Below are positions 44,251 to 54,334 of a DNA stretch of 64,000 bases, one piece after another; within the stretch, counting starts at the first letter, position 1, and each line of letters begins with the position of its first letter. The position numbers were made by a program, and so were the translations under genes. This DNA comes from an uncultured Endozoicomonas sp. Lineage in GTDB: Bacteria; Pseudomonadota; Gammaproteobacteria; Pseudomonadales; Endozoicomonadaceae. The notes beneath the pieces are model-generated. The model had not been told where the DNA came from, searched no databases, and was given only the letters and a program-made list of their open reading frames with translations. The DNA is taken from positions 1 to 64,000 of the forward strand of contig NZ_CANMAO010000013.1 of the NCBI RefSeq assembly GCF_947495845.1, written 5' to 3'.

Positions 44251-46512
44251 TTAGCTCACTTCCTGTGGATCAATATCTACAGTCCATTTCAGTTGTCTTG
44301 GAAGACGATGACTTTCCAGAAAACTAACCATACCTTCTACGACACGGTGCAAGTTTTTTCGGTCTTTTCCATGAATTAACAAATGCCAGCGGTAACGCCC
44401 CTGGCGTTTTTCCATAGGCGCAGGAATAGGGCCCAGTAATCGCGTGTTTGTGAGTTGGCCTTTATTGTGTTCTGCGTATTGGCGTAATGCGGATAGCAAC
44501 GTTTCACTTTCACCCTGATTTATGGATTCGGATCTGACCAGTGTCAGGTAACCTTCCGGTGGCAGATTGAGGTGTCTTCTTTCCACAAAAAGGCTGTCTG
44601 CAAAACGGCCGTAGTCGTTCATTGACAAAAGTTGCAGGGAAGGGTGTTCAGGGTTATAGGTTTGAATGATCACCTGTCCGGGTTTTTGTCCGCGCCCGGC
44701 ACGGCCGGCAACTTGCATAATCAGTTGGCCGGTTTTTTCTGAGCCGCGAAAATCCGAGCTGAACAAACCGGCATCCGCATTAATAATGGCAACGAGAGTT
44801 ACATCTGGAAAATGGTGGCCTTTTGCCAGCATTTGGGTGCCAAGCAGAATGCATGGCTTGCCAGTGTTGATCTTTTCCAGCATCTCCCCAAGCGCCTGTT
44901 TTTTCCGGGTGGTGTCCCGGTCGATACGAATAACAGGGTAGCCTGGAAAGTGCTGGCTCAGGGTTTGCTCCGCTTTTTCTGTGCCTTGTCCAACGGGTTG
45001 CAGCTTTCTACTCTGGCAGGATGGGCATTGCCATGGAATTGGCTGCTGCAAATCACAGTGGTGACAATGCAGATGGGGCGGAAAACGGTGGATGGTCATG
45101 TGTGCATCGCAATGATGGCAATCGATGATGCTGCCGCAATCCTGGCAGATCATGGAGGGCGCATAACCCCGGCGGTTCAGGAATATCATGACCTGATTGT
45201 CCCTGGCTAGGTGAACGCCGATACGTTGCAACAGCTCTGTAGAAAGACCGTCTTTAACCAGCTGGTGTCGCATATCCAGCAGCTCCATAGCGGGAGGTTT
45301 GGCGTTACCGGCTCGTTGTCTCAGGTGTAATTGGGTGTACTTTCCCTGTCGTGCATTGTGCAGAGTTTCCAGTGACGGGGTAGCGGAGCCAAGGACCACC
45401 GGGCAGTTGGCTTGAGAGCCTCGATAGATGGCCAGATCACGGGCGTTATAGCGTAAGCTTTCCTGTTGCTTGTAGGAGCTGTCGTGTTCTTCATCCACAA
45501 TGATGAGCCCAAGGTTTGGCATCGGGGTAAAAATGCCTGAGCGTGTGGATATTAGAATTCCGGCGCTGCGTCGAGATGCTTCCAGCCAGCCCTGCAGACG
45601 TTCTCCGTCGCTGAGGCCTGAGTGCAGACAGGCAACGGGGACATTAAAACGGTCTCTGAAGCGTTTGACGGTTTGTGGTGTCAGGCCGATTTCAGGAATC
45701 AATACCAGGGTTTGCAGGCCTTTAGCCAGTGCTGCTGAAATGGTTTGTAAATAGACTTCGGTTTTACCGCTGCCAGTGACGCCTTCCAATAGATAGGTTT
45801 TAAAAGAACCCAAACCATCAGTAATCGCATCACAGGCATAGTGTTGCTCATCATTCAGTGTCAGATGAGCGCTCTTGAGCGGATTGCTCTGCTCGGTAAA
45901 AGGTAGGCTTGAAGGTTCGATATCCCGGCTTTCTATAAGGTGCTTTTTACTCAGCGACTGCAAAATGGCACGACTGAAGCCTGACTCAAGCAGCTCGGTG
46001 CCATTGAGACCATCGGGAGCGTTTGATATCAGTTCAAACGCAGCAAATTGCTTTTTTGATCGCTGCAGCAGGTTGGCGGTTTCAGTATCCAATTCGGAGG
46101 ATGCAAACCAAAAAGGAATGGACCCCATGGAGGCGGGTTTGCCAATACGCAGGTTTTTGGGCAGCGCCTGAGAGAGTGTTTCACCAACGCTGTGATGATA
46201 GTAACGTGCCGCCCATTGGCAAAGCTGAATGATATCTTTTGGCAGTAGTGGCTGATTGTCCAGAACCGAGATAATGGGTTTGAGCTTATTTGAGGGGATG
46301 TCGGAGCTGGCTTCAACGGACATGACAATACCCACCAGTTTCCGCGAACCAAAAGGGACGGTGACCCGGCAGCCGGGTTTGATCGCTTCAACAGGGTATG
46401 AGTCTGAAGGCAAATAGTCGAACAAACGGCGAAGCGGGGTTGGAATGGCGACTCTGATGAACGCCTCCGGCGCTGTATCATTCTGGGCTGTGGAGTGGGA
46501 AGGCGTGCTCAT
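44251..46512 (-). CDS. priA: Primosomal replication restart helicase PriA
   Basis: A 753-residue 3'-5' helicase that reloads the replisome at stalled forks. N-terminal fork-binding domain, Walker A EGVTGSGKTEVYLQT (near 250), DEEHD box, and the cysteine-rich zinc insertion (CQDCGSIIDCHHCDAH, then CHHCDLQQPIPWQCPSC, about 455-500). Helicase motifs LGTQMLAKGHHFPDV and QVAGRAGRG follow. It diverges from rpmE, an arrangement also seen in Pseudomonas and E. coli. Confidence 0.96.
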   Translation of the reverse strand: MSTPSHSTAQNDTAPEAFIRVAIPTPLRRLFDYLPSDSYPVEAIKPGCRVTVPFGSRKLVGIVMSVEASSDIPSNKLKPIISVLDNQPLLPKDIIQLCQWAARYYHHSVGETLSQALPKNLRIGKPASMGSIPFWFASSELDTETANLLQRSKKQFAAFELISNAPDGLNGTELLESGFSRAILQSLSKKHLIESRDIEPSSLPFTEQSNPLKSAHLTLNDEQHYACDAITDGLGSFKTYLLEGVTGSGKTEVYLQTISAALAKGLQTLVLIPEIGLTPQTVKRFRDRFNVPVACLHSGLSDGERLQGWLEASRRSAGILISTRSGIFTPMPNLGLIIVDEEHDSSYKQQESLRYNARDLAIYRGSQANCPVVLGSATPSLETLHNARQGKYTQLHLRQRAGNAKPPAMELLDMRHQLVKDGLSTELLQRIGVHLARDNQVMIFLNRRGYAPSMICQDCGSIIDCHHCDAHMTIHRFPPHLHCHHCDLQQPIPWQCPSCQSRKLQPVGQGTEKAEQTLSQHFPGYPVIRIDRDTTRKKQALGEMLEKINTGKPCILLGTQMLAKGHHFPDVTLVAIINADAGLFSSDFRGSEKTGQLIMQVAGRAGRGQKPGQVIIQTYNPEHPSLQLLSMNDYGRFADSLFVERRHLNLPPEGYLTLVRSESINQGESETLLSALRQYAEHNKGQLTNTRLLGPIPAPMEKRQGRYRWHLLIHGKDRKNLHRVVEGMVSFLESHRLPRQLKWTVDIDPQEVS

Positions 46513-46767
46513 TCAGATTCCGTATCATGATCCTCAGCGGTCATAATACCGTAAGCGCAGACCGGCTAATACTATTTCCCTATTACGCAAACTTTGATAA
46601 GATCGCGCCTCTTTACTCTACCGGCATACTCTCTTTTTGAGCATCGCTGGTGGATTTCGTTTGCGGTGCCTTTCTCCAAAGGCCTGAGTATCAGGCTTTT
46701 CAATGAGCTGCTCATGGAGCTGTTCATCGAGACAGGTGGCGGCATTCAACTTTTTGAGGAAACTCTA

Positions 46768-46983
46768 ATGAAGCAGGATCTCCATCCTAACTACGAAGAA
46801 ATCGAAGTTACTTGCAGCTGCGGTAATCAGATCAAAACCCGTTCTACCCTGTGCAAGGATCTGAGCATTGAAGTTTGTTCACAGTGCCACCCATTCTACA
46901 CCGGCACTCAGAAGGTAATGGATACTGGCGGTCGTATCGAGCGTTTCAACAAGCGTTTCGGACGTCTGAGCGCCAAGAAGTAA
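46768..46983 (+). CDS. rpmE: 50S ribosomal protein L31, zinc-binding type
   Basis: A 71-residue L31 with four Cys (CSCG near 16-18 and CSQC near 37-40) forming the zinc ribbon, then [25 protein letters not shown]. This is the C+ form, replaced by a Cys-less paralogue under zinc limitation in many bacteria. The ATG at 46768 has GAGG upstream; the frame is open to 46594, but the preceding residues are not L31. A family A repeat starts 18 bp after the stop, before the terminator. Confidence 0.97.
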   Translation: MKQDLHPNYEEIEVTCSCGNQIKTRSTLCKDLSIEVCSQCHPFYTGTQKVMDTGGRIERFNKRFGRLSAKK

Positions 46984-47001
46984 TTCTGCTTCCAACGTCT
47001 T

Positions 47002-47129
47002 TATACCCATCGTCTTTCAAGATGCTACGTTGTTGTCAGCGTTCGCTCACCCCGATCACCTACTATTTGTAGGCTCACGGGGCTTCGCTCACTTGTCGCC
47101 TAGTAGCATCTTGAAATTCAATGGATATA
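47002..47129. repeat. Family A palindromic repeat, copy 3 (128 bp)
   Basis: TATACCCATCGTCTTTCAAG at the left end and AGCATCTTGAAATTCAATGG then ATATA at the right end, with the CCTACTATTTGTAGG centre. It is exactly 128 bp like copies 1 and 2, though more diverged. It lies between the rpmE stop and its terminator. Confidence 0.85.
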
Positions 47130-47130
47130 G

Positions 47131-47160
47131 AAAGGCGACTGCAACCCAGTCGCCTTTTTT
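47131..47160 (+). terminator. Intrinsic terminator of rpmE
   Basis: AGGCGACT-GCAACCC-AGTCGCCT followed by a run of T, 148 bp past the rpmE stop. The family A element lies between. Confidence 0.85.
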
Positions 47161-47243
47161 ATTCCGGTCGTATCTTTGGCTGGTTTAAGCTTTCTTTTAT
47201 GACTATCAGGTCATCTCTCCGGCAATGGAACTTGTTACCCAAA

Positions 47244-47271
47244 TTGCCATCCTATATTCTGGACTTATAAT
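47244..47271 (+). promoter_or_regulatory. Probable maeB promoter
   Basis: TTGCCA (47244-47249), a 16-bp spacer and a consensus TATAAT (47266-47271), 67 bp before the malic enzyme ATG. Confidence 0.55.
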
Positions 47272-47338
47272 TTTTACCATTGGTACTTTCCATTGAAAGT
47301 AGACATGGTGCCCACCCTTCCGCATCAGTAAAAGGCTC

Positions 47339-48595
47339 ATGGACAAAAAGCAAGCTGCTCTTGATTATCATGCTCTTCCAAAACCCGGAAAGATTGCGAT
47401 TGAAATAACCACGCCGGCGGAATCGGCTCTGGATCTCTCCCTGGCTTATAGCCCTGGTGTTGCGGAGCCGGTCAGGGCGATCGCAGAAAACCCTGATGAT
47501 GCGTACCGTTATACCGCGAAAGGTAACTTGGTTGCTGTTATCAGCAATGGTTCAGCCATTCTTGGCCTGGGTAATCTTGGTGCGCTGGCCAGTAAGCCGG
47601 TGATGGAAGGTAAGGCTCTGCTGTTCAAGCGTTTCGCCGGTGTGGACTCCATCGATATTGAAGTGGAATCTGAAAGCCCACAGGCATTTATTGATACCGT
47701 AAAACGCATTGCCTGCACCTTTGGTGGCATTAACCTGGAAGATATCAAGGCGCCAGAATGCTTCGAGATTGAGAAGCGTTTGATTGAAGATTGTGATATT
47801 CCTGTGTTTCATGATGATCAGCACGGTACCGCCATTGTGACTGCGGCAGCCATGTTGAATGCCCTTGAGATTGCAGGCAAGGCGATTGAATCGGCCAAAT
47901 TGGTTTGTCTGGGGGCGGGTTCTGCGGCGATTGCCTGCGTGAAGCTGCTGATCAGTTGTGGCTTTAAGGCTGAAAATATTCTTATGCTGGACAGCAAGGG
48001 TGTTATTCACTCAGAAAGAAACGATCTGAATCAGTACAAAGCGTCTTTCGCCGTGGAAACGCCCTGCCGCACTCTGGATGATGCCATTGATGGTGCGGAT
48101 GCATTTCTCGGTGTGTCGGGAGCCAATCTTCTCTCGCCGGAGCAGTTGGCGAAAATGGCTGAACACCCCATTGTTTTTGCCTGCGCGAATCCGGATCCGG
48201 AAATTCGTCCTGAGCTGGCGAAAGAAGTCCGCCCTGATGTGATTATGGCCACTGGGCGTTCGGATTATCCGAACCAGGTGAACAATGTTCTGGGCTTCCC
48301 GTTTATTTTCCGTGGCGCACTGGATGTACGTGCATCCCGGATTAATGAAGAGATGAAGCTTGCCGCAGTCCATGCCATTCGTGAGTTGGCCAAAGAGCCA
48401 GTGCCAGAAGAGGTGATGAAGGCATATGGTGGTGCTCACCTGAGCTTTGGTCCTGAGTACATTATTCCGAAGCCCATGGATATTCGTTTGTTGGGTCAGG
48501 TGTCTGCAGCGGTTGCCCGTGCAGCGGTGGATTCAGGTGTTGCCAGGCTGGAGTATCCAGCACACTATCCGCTGGAATCATTGTCTGATATTTGA
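47339..48595 (+). CDS. maeB: Malic enzyme, short form without PTA domain
   Basis: A 418-residue NAD(P)-dependent malic enzyme that oxidatively decarboxylates malate to pyruvate. SLAYSPGVAEPVRAI, GLGNLGALASKPVMEGKALLFKRFAGVDS, the metal-binding FHDDQHGTAIVTAAA region and the Rossmann CLGAGSAAIACVKLL are visible. It lacks the phosphotransacetylase-like C-terminal domain of E. coli MaeB (about 760 residues). The usual neighbour of a class A PBP gene in Pseudomonas. Bounded by the bidirectional terminator at 48616-48654. Cofactor preference cannot be judged. Confidence 0.92.
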   Translation: MDKKQAALDYHALPKPGKIAIEITTPAESALDLSLAYSPGVAEPVRAIAENPDDAYRYTAKGNLVAVISNGSAILGLGNLGALASKPVMEGKALLFKRFAGVDSIDIEVESESPQAFIDTVKRIACTFGGINLEDIKAPECFEIEKRLIEDCDIPVFHDDQHGTAIVTAAAMLNALEIAGKAIESAKLVCLGAGSAAIACVKLLISCGFKAENILMLDSKGVIHSERNDLNQYKASFAVETPCRTLDDAIDGADAFLGVSGANLLSPEQLAKMAEHPIVFACANPDPEIRPELAKEVRPDVIMATGRSDYPNQVNNVLGFPFIFRGALDVRASRINEEMKLAAVHAIRELAKEPVPEEVMKAYGGAHLSFGPEYIIPKPMDIRLLGQVSAAVARAAVDSGVARLEYPAHYPLESLSDI

Positions 48596-48615
48596 TGATG
48601 CTGTGAATGGTTAAT

Positions 48616-48654
48616 AAAAAGCCCGGTGATCTGATTTGGATCACCGGGCTTTTT
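48616..48654. terminator. Bidirectional intrinsic terminator, maeB / PBP1A
   Basis: Sixteen-base perfect arms (AAAAAGCCCGGTGATC and GATCACCGGGCTTTTT) with a 7-nt loop. Poly-A on one side and poly-T on the other let it stop both convergent genes. Confidence 0.92.
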
Positions 48655-48678
48655 ATTGGGTTATGATTTGTCTGACGT

Positions 48679-51171
48679 TTAGAAAAGGTCTTCTGGTGAA
48701 AACTCTTCATTGATGTCGTTCAATGAAGGGATGCTTTCGTCGCTGAATTGTTGCGGTGCCAGTTCTTTTCTGAAGATCTCAAAAATGGCATTAGGGTCAC
48801 CTGGTGCGGCGAGCTTGCCGGTTTCTCTTGAGATTTTCAGTGTGACTAACCCTTCTGGCTGAGGTCGTTTGGTTTCGGGTTTTCCGTCCAGCGCTACCTT
48901 CATATAAGATAGCCAGGTTGGCAGGGCGGCATTGGCGCCGTATTCCCAGCGTCCCAGGGTTGAGTAATCGTCCATGCCGACCCAGACAGCCGTTAGGATT
49001 TCCGGGTTGAATCCAACAAACCAGGCGTCTTTGCTGTCGTTCGTTGTTCCGGTTTTGCCACCAATATCATGACGGTTCAGCGCTTGGGCGCGGCGACCGG
49101 TGCCTTTCCAGATAACATCACGGAGGATGTCGTTCATGATGAAGTTCACTTGTGGCGACATGACCGACTTGGCGATTTTTGGCTTGATGGTTCGATTTTC
49201 TTCCTGGGGAGAAAGCACGTCGTTTAGTGTGTTTTCTGTCAGAGGGAGTTCGACGAACTCAGATTCTGAATTTTCTGTCTGAGTGCCTTCAATAACCCCC
49301 ATTTCTGTTGCCAGTTTTGTGGCGCAATCTGAATCACAGGCAAGTACTGGCTGGGCTTCATAAAGCACCTCGTCGTCTGTCTCAACACGAGTGATGAAAT
49401 AAGGCTCTACCTGATAACCGCCATTGGCCAGAACGGCATAACCGGAAGCAAGTTCCATTGGGGTCATGGAAACGTTACCGAGAGAGAGTGAAAGGTCTCT
49501 GCTGAGAGAGCTTTCTTTAAAGCCTATCTGCTTTAGAAAGCGAATGGTGTTGTTGATGCCGGTTTGTCTCAGAACCCGGATGGATACGAGGTTGCGAGAA
49601 CGGTAGAGGCCTTCTCGTAAACGCATAGGGCCATTGAACTTCATATTGTCGTTATTTGGGCGCCAGCTGTCTTCCAGTTGTGCATCATCAAATACAATGG
49701 GAGCATCGTTGATGATGGTGGCAGGCGTCATGCCATTGGCCAGGGCGGAGGCGTACACAAATGGTTTAAACGAGGAGCCTGCCTGACGCACCGCCTGAGT
49801 GGCCCGGTTATACATGCTGTCATAAAAGTTGTAGCCGCCTACCAGTGCGAGCACTGCACCGTTGTCTGGGTGCATGGAAATCAGCGCCGATTGTGCCTGA
49901 GGTTCCTGGGCTAACCGATATTCACCTTTACTGGTAATTCGTACCCAGATTTGATCACCCGGCTTGAGAATGTCTGCTGGCTTTTTTGGCGTTGGCCCCA
50001 TGCTGTTTACGGACAGAAAAGGGCGGGCCCAGCTCATGTTGTCCCAAGATAGGGTGCCCGTGTTGTCATTCTTCAGGCCAACAAAGGCTTGTTCATCGTC
50101 AACGGTGATCACCATGGCGGGTTGAAGAATGCCTTGGTCGGGGGTTTTATTCAGTTTGACCTGCCAGCCTTCCTCTGGAGCGTCCTGCACCAGATTGGTC
50201 ACAGGGCCTAGATAGCCGTGTCGTTCGTTGTAAGCCATGAGTCCATTGGCGACTGACAGGTTGGCTGCTTCCTGGAGATGGCTGTCCACTGTAGTGAATA
50301 CTCTGAAGCCTTCTGTGTAGGTTTCAGAGCCATATTGTTCGAACATCTGCTGGCGAACCATTTCTGCAACGTAAGGGGCTTGCAGTTCAATTTTTGCACC
50401 GTGATAGCTGGCAGTAACAGGCTCGGTGATCGCGCTTCTAAAATCAGTCTCGGAGATGTAGCCGAGGTCTTTCATACGACCCAGAATCCAATCGCGGCGA
50501 ATAAGCGAGCGTTGTGGGTCATTGATCGGATTGTAACGAGAAGGGGCTTTTGGAAGACCGGCGATCATGGCAATTTGGGCCAGATTCAATTCGTTAATGG
50601 ATTTTCCGTAATAAACCTGCGCAGCGGCTTCAACGCCGTAGGAACGATGGCCTAGGTAAATTTTATTGAGATAGAGTTCAAAGATTTCATCCTTTGACAG
50701 TTGTCGTTCTATCTGGAGTGCAAGTAGGATCTCGTTAAATTTCCGTGAAAATACCCGTTCGTGGCTCAGGAAAAAGTTTTTGGCCACCTGCATAGTGATG
50801 GTGCTGCCGCCAGATTGAATGCTGCCTGTGCTGACCAACTGAACGGCTGCCCGCAGCAATCCAACGATGTCAACGCCGGGGTGTGAATAGAAACGGTCAT
50901 CTTCTGCGGCCATAAAGGCTTTGGTCAGGCTGGGGGGGGTATCATCAATGTCGATAGGTGAGCGGCGCTTTTCGCCAAACTCGGCAATAAGAAGATTGTC
51001 TTGAGAATAGATTCTCAGAGGCGTCTGTAATTTGGCATCTCGTAAAGAGTCTACCGAGGGCAGAGACGGGCTGAGGTATAAATAGGCGCTTGCGCTGACA
51101 AGCAGAATTCCACTGGCTACGGTTAATATTGACCAGCACAGGAATTTTAAGAATTTTACTGACCGTTTCAT
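48679..51171 (-). CDS. mrcA: Class A penicillin-binding protein 1A
   Basis: An 830-residue bifunctional peptidoglycan synthase. N-terminal membrane anchor (about 8-30). GT51 glycosyltransferase with EDDRFYSHPGVD (catalytic Glu, near 90) and GGSTITMQVAKNFFLSHERVF. Transpeptidase with SSFKPF (SxxK Ser, near 465), the SRN triad region (YRSRNLVSIRVLR) and GKTGTTND. A PBP1A-type OB insertion lies between the two domains. Divergent from pilM, as in Pseudomonas (ponA). Confidence 0.94.
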   Translation of the reverse strand: MKRSVKFLKFLCWSILTVASGILLVSASAYLYLSPSLPSVDSLRDAKLQTPLRIYSQDNLLIAEFGEKRRSPIDIDDTPPSLTKAFMAAEDDRFYSHPGVDIVGLLRAAVQLVSTGSIQSGGSTITMQVAKNFFLSHERVFSRKFNEILLALQIERQLSKDEIFELYLNKIYLGHRSYGVEAAAQVYYGKSINELNLAQIAMIAGLPKAPSRYNPINDPQRSLIRRDWILGRMKDLGYISETDFRSAITEPVTASYHGAKIELQAPYVAEMVRQQMFEQYGSETYTEGFRVFTTVDSHLQEAANLSVANGLMAYNERHGYLGPVTNLVQDAPEEGWQVKLNKTPDQGILQPAMVITVDDEQAFVGLKNDNTGTLSWDNMSWARPFLSVNSMGPTPKKPADILKPGDQIWVRITSKGEYRLAQEPQAQSALISMHPDNGAVLALVGGYNFYDSMYNRATQAVRQAGSSFKPFVYASALANGMTPATIINDAPIVFDDAQLEDSWRPNNDNMKFNGPMRLREGLYRSRNLVSIRVLRQTGINNTIRFLKQIGFKESSLSRDLSLSLGNVSMTPMELASGYAVLANGGYQVEPYFITRVETDDEVLYEAQPVLACDSDCATKLATEMGVIEGTQTENSESEFVELPLTENTLNDVLSPQEENRTIKPKIAKSVMSPQVNFIMNDILRDVIWKGTGRRAQALNRHDIGGKTGTTNDSKDAWFVGFNPEILTAVWVGMDDYSTLGRWEYGANAALPTWLSYMKVALDGKPETKRPQPEGLVTLKISRETGKLAAPGDPNAIFEIFRKELAPQQFSDESIPSLNDINEEFSPEDLF

Positions 51172-52555
<1,384 letters not shown>

Positions 52556-52556
<1 letters not shown>

Positions 52557-53119
52557 TGGCAAGAATTAACCTTTTACCCTGGCGTGATGAGCTGCGCAAA
52601 GAGCGCAAACAGCAGTTTATTGTTCTCTGGTTTATCACACTGATTGTTGGTGCAGCCCTGATTTTTATGGCTGACTTGTATATCAGTAATATGATTAGCA
52701 GTCAGGAAGGCCGTAACCAGTATCTGCAGAACGAGATCAATGTTCTGAATAAAAAGATTACGGAAATCAAGGATCTGAAAGCGAAAAAAGAACAGCTTCT
52801 GGAGCGTATGGAAGTTATTCAGAATCTTCAGGGTAACCGCCCAGTTATCGTTCGGATTTTTGACCAAATTGCCAGGGTAGTACCCGAGGGCGTTTACTTC
52901 AAACAGGTTTCAGTGAATGGAAATCGATTGTCACTGGTGGGTGTTGCTGAATCCAATAACCGTATCTCTGCTTTGATGAGAAACTTTGATAACTCTGAGT
53001 GGTTTGAAAGTCCAAACCTGACAGCGGTTAGAAAAATAGCTGGAGGCAGTCAGCGCATGAATGAATTCGACCTGACCGTGAAGCAGGTTAATCCAGCACA
53101 GTCTGGGGAGGATTTATGA
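52556..53119 (+). CDS. pilN: Type IV pilus inner-membrane protein PilN
   Basis: A 187-residue bitopic protein. The N-terminal INLLPWRDELR motif binds PilM. One transmembrane helix (about 22-44), a coiled-coil segment (about 48-88) and a ferredoxin-like periplasmic domain follow. Overlaps pilM (TGATGG) and pilO by 4 bp. Confidence 0.95.
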
Positions 53120-53727
53120 GCCTGGCAGATTCATTTAAAAACTTGAACGAACTGGATCTCAGTGAGATTGATTTTGAGAATATCGGTTCATGGCCATTGG
53201 CTGTCAGAGTCATTGCTTGTGGTTTAACGCTGGCTGTAGTGTTAGGCGCGGGGTTTTACTTTCATCTGACTGACTTGCAATCTCGCTATGATATGGCAGC
53301 CAATAAAGAACAAGAGTTGAGAGAACAGTATCGGCTTAAGGCCTTTCAGGCAGCAAACCTGGATGCTTACCGGGAGCAAATGAAGGAGATGGAGAAATCC
53401 TTTGGCGCTTTGGTTAAACAGCTTCCGAGTGATACAGAAGTCCCGGGCTTGTTGGAAGATATTACCTTTACTGGTCGTGGTGCAGGGTTGCAGATCGAGG
53501 AAATCAAGCTTCAGGCTGAAAATGTGCAGCAGTTTTACATTGAGTTGCCCATCAGTATTGCGGTTAGGGGGAATTACCACGACCTTGGCAACTTCGTCAG
53601 TGGTGTTGCCAGTCTTTCTCGAATTGTAACGCTTCATGATTTTGATATTCGCCCAGGCCAAAGTGGTGAGCTGACAATGAATATTCTGGCCAAGACGTAT
53701 CGTTACAACGATGAAGGAGGGCTGTGA
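53116..53727 (+). CDS. pilO: Type IV pilus inner-membrane protein PilO
   Basis: A 203-residue PilO. Short cytoplasmic N-terminus, one transmembrane helix (LAVRVIACGLTLAVVLGAGFYF, about 28-49), coiled coil (about 55-100) and a ferredoxin-like fold starting near LPSDTEVPGLLEDI. It heterodimerises with PilN to set the periplasmic alignment complex. Overlaps pilN and pilP. Confidence 0.94.
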   Translation: MSLADSFKNLNELDLSEIDFENIGSWPLAVRVIACGLTLAVVLGAGFYFHLTDLQSRYDMAANKEQELREQYRLKAFQAANLDAYREQMKEMEKSFGALVKQLPSDTEVPGLLEDITFTGRGAGLQIEEIKLQAENVQQFYIELPISIAVRGNYHDLGNFVSGVASLSRIVTLHDFDIRPGQSGELTMNILAKTYRYNDEGGL

Positions 53728-54257
53728 TGAAGCTTCTTCGATATGCGTTGTTGATGTTCTTTGGTTTTGCTTTATCCGGCTGTTTTGAAATACATCAGGG
53801 GTATCAGGATATTGATGCTTATATGGCTGATGTGAAAACCAGACCGATGGGTAATATCGAGCCGTTGCCGCAGTTTCGGCCTTATGAGGCATTCACTTAT
53901 CAGGCGTCGGCGATGCGCAGCCCGTTCAAGCAGCCCGTAAAGGTTGCTCTGAGTTCTGATCAGCTGAACAGTAATATCAAACCAGATGCGAGTCGGGTTA
54001 AGCAGTATCTGGAAAAGTTTGAAATGGACTCTTTCCGTTTGGTAGGTTCTATCAGTAACGATGAGGGGTTTTGGGGGCTTGTTCGCGGAAGTGATGGTGT
54101 GCACCGTGTTAAGGTGGGGGATTATATAGGCCGAAACCACGGACGCATTACCTACATTGATGAACAAGAGTTGCGAGTAACGGAGATTGTTCCAGCAGGT
54201 CCAAAATACTGGATAGAAAGGCCACGTATTTTACCGCTGGACATCGGTAGTCAGTAA
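53727..54257 (+). CDS. pilP: Type IV pilus lipoprotein PilP
   Basis: A 176-residue inner-membrane lipoprotein linking PilNO to the PilQ secretin. Lipobox LSGC (Cys near residue 18) after MKLLRYALLMFFGFA, an extended linker binding PilNO, and a C-terminal beta domain (about 95-165, FRLVGSISNDEGFWGLVRGSDG). Start chosen at the ATG overlapping the pilO stop (TGATG). Confidence 0.94.
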   Translation: MKLLRYALLMFFGFALSGCFEIHQGYQDIDAYMADVKTRPMGNIEPLPQFRPYEAFTYQASAMRSPFKQPVKVALSSDQLNSNIKPDASRVKQYLEKFEMDSFRLVGSISNDEGFWGLVRGSDGVHRVKVGDYIGRNHGRITYIDEQELRVTEIVPAGPKYWIERPRILPLDIGSQ

Positions 54258-54334
54258 TCGGGTATCGTGATGATGGATAATTTGCATATGATGCCGATGA
54301 AAAAAACAATCAAATTCAGGAATAGGTACACTAG

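Noticed and set aside
46594-46767. N-terminal extension of rpmE
   Set aside because: L31 proteins start at the MKxDLHP sequence, here at 46768 with GAGG in front; the upstream frame is leader DNA.
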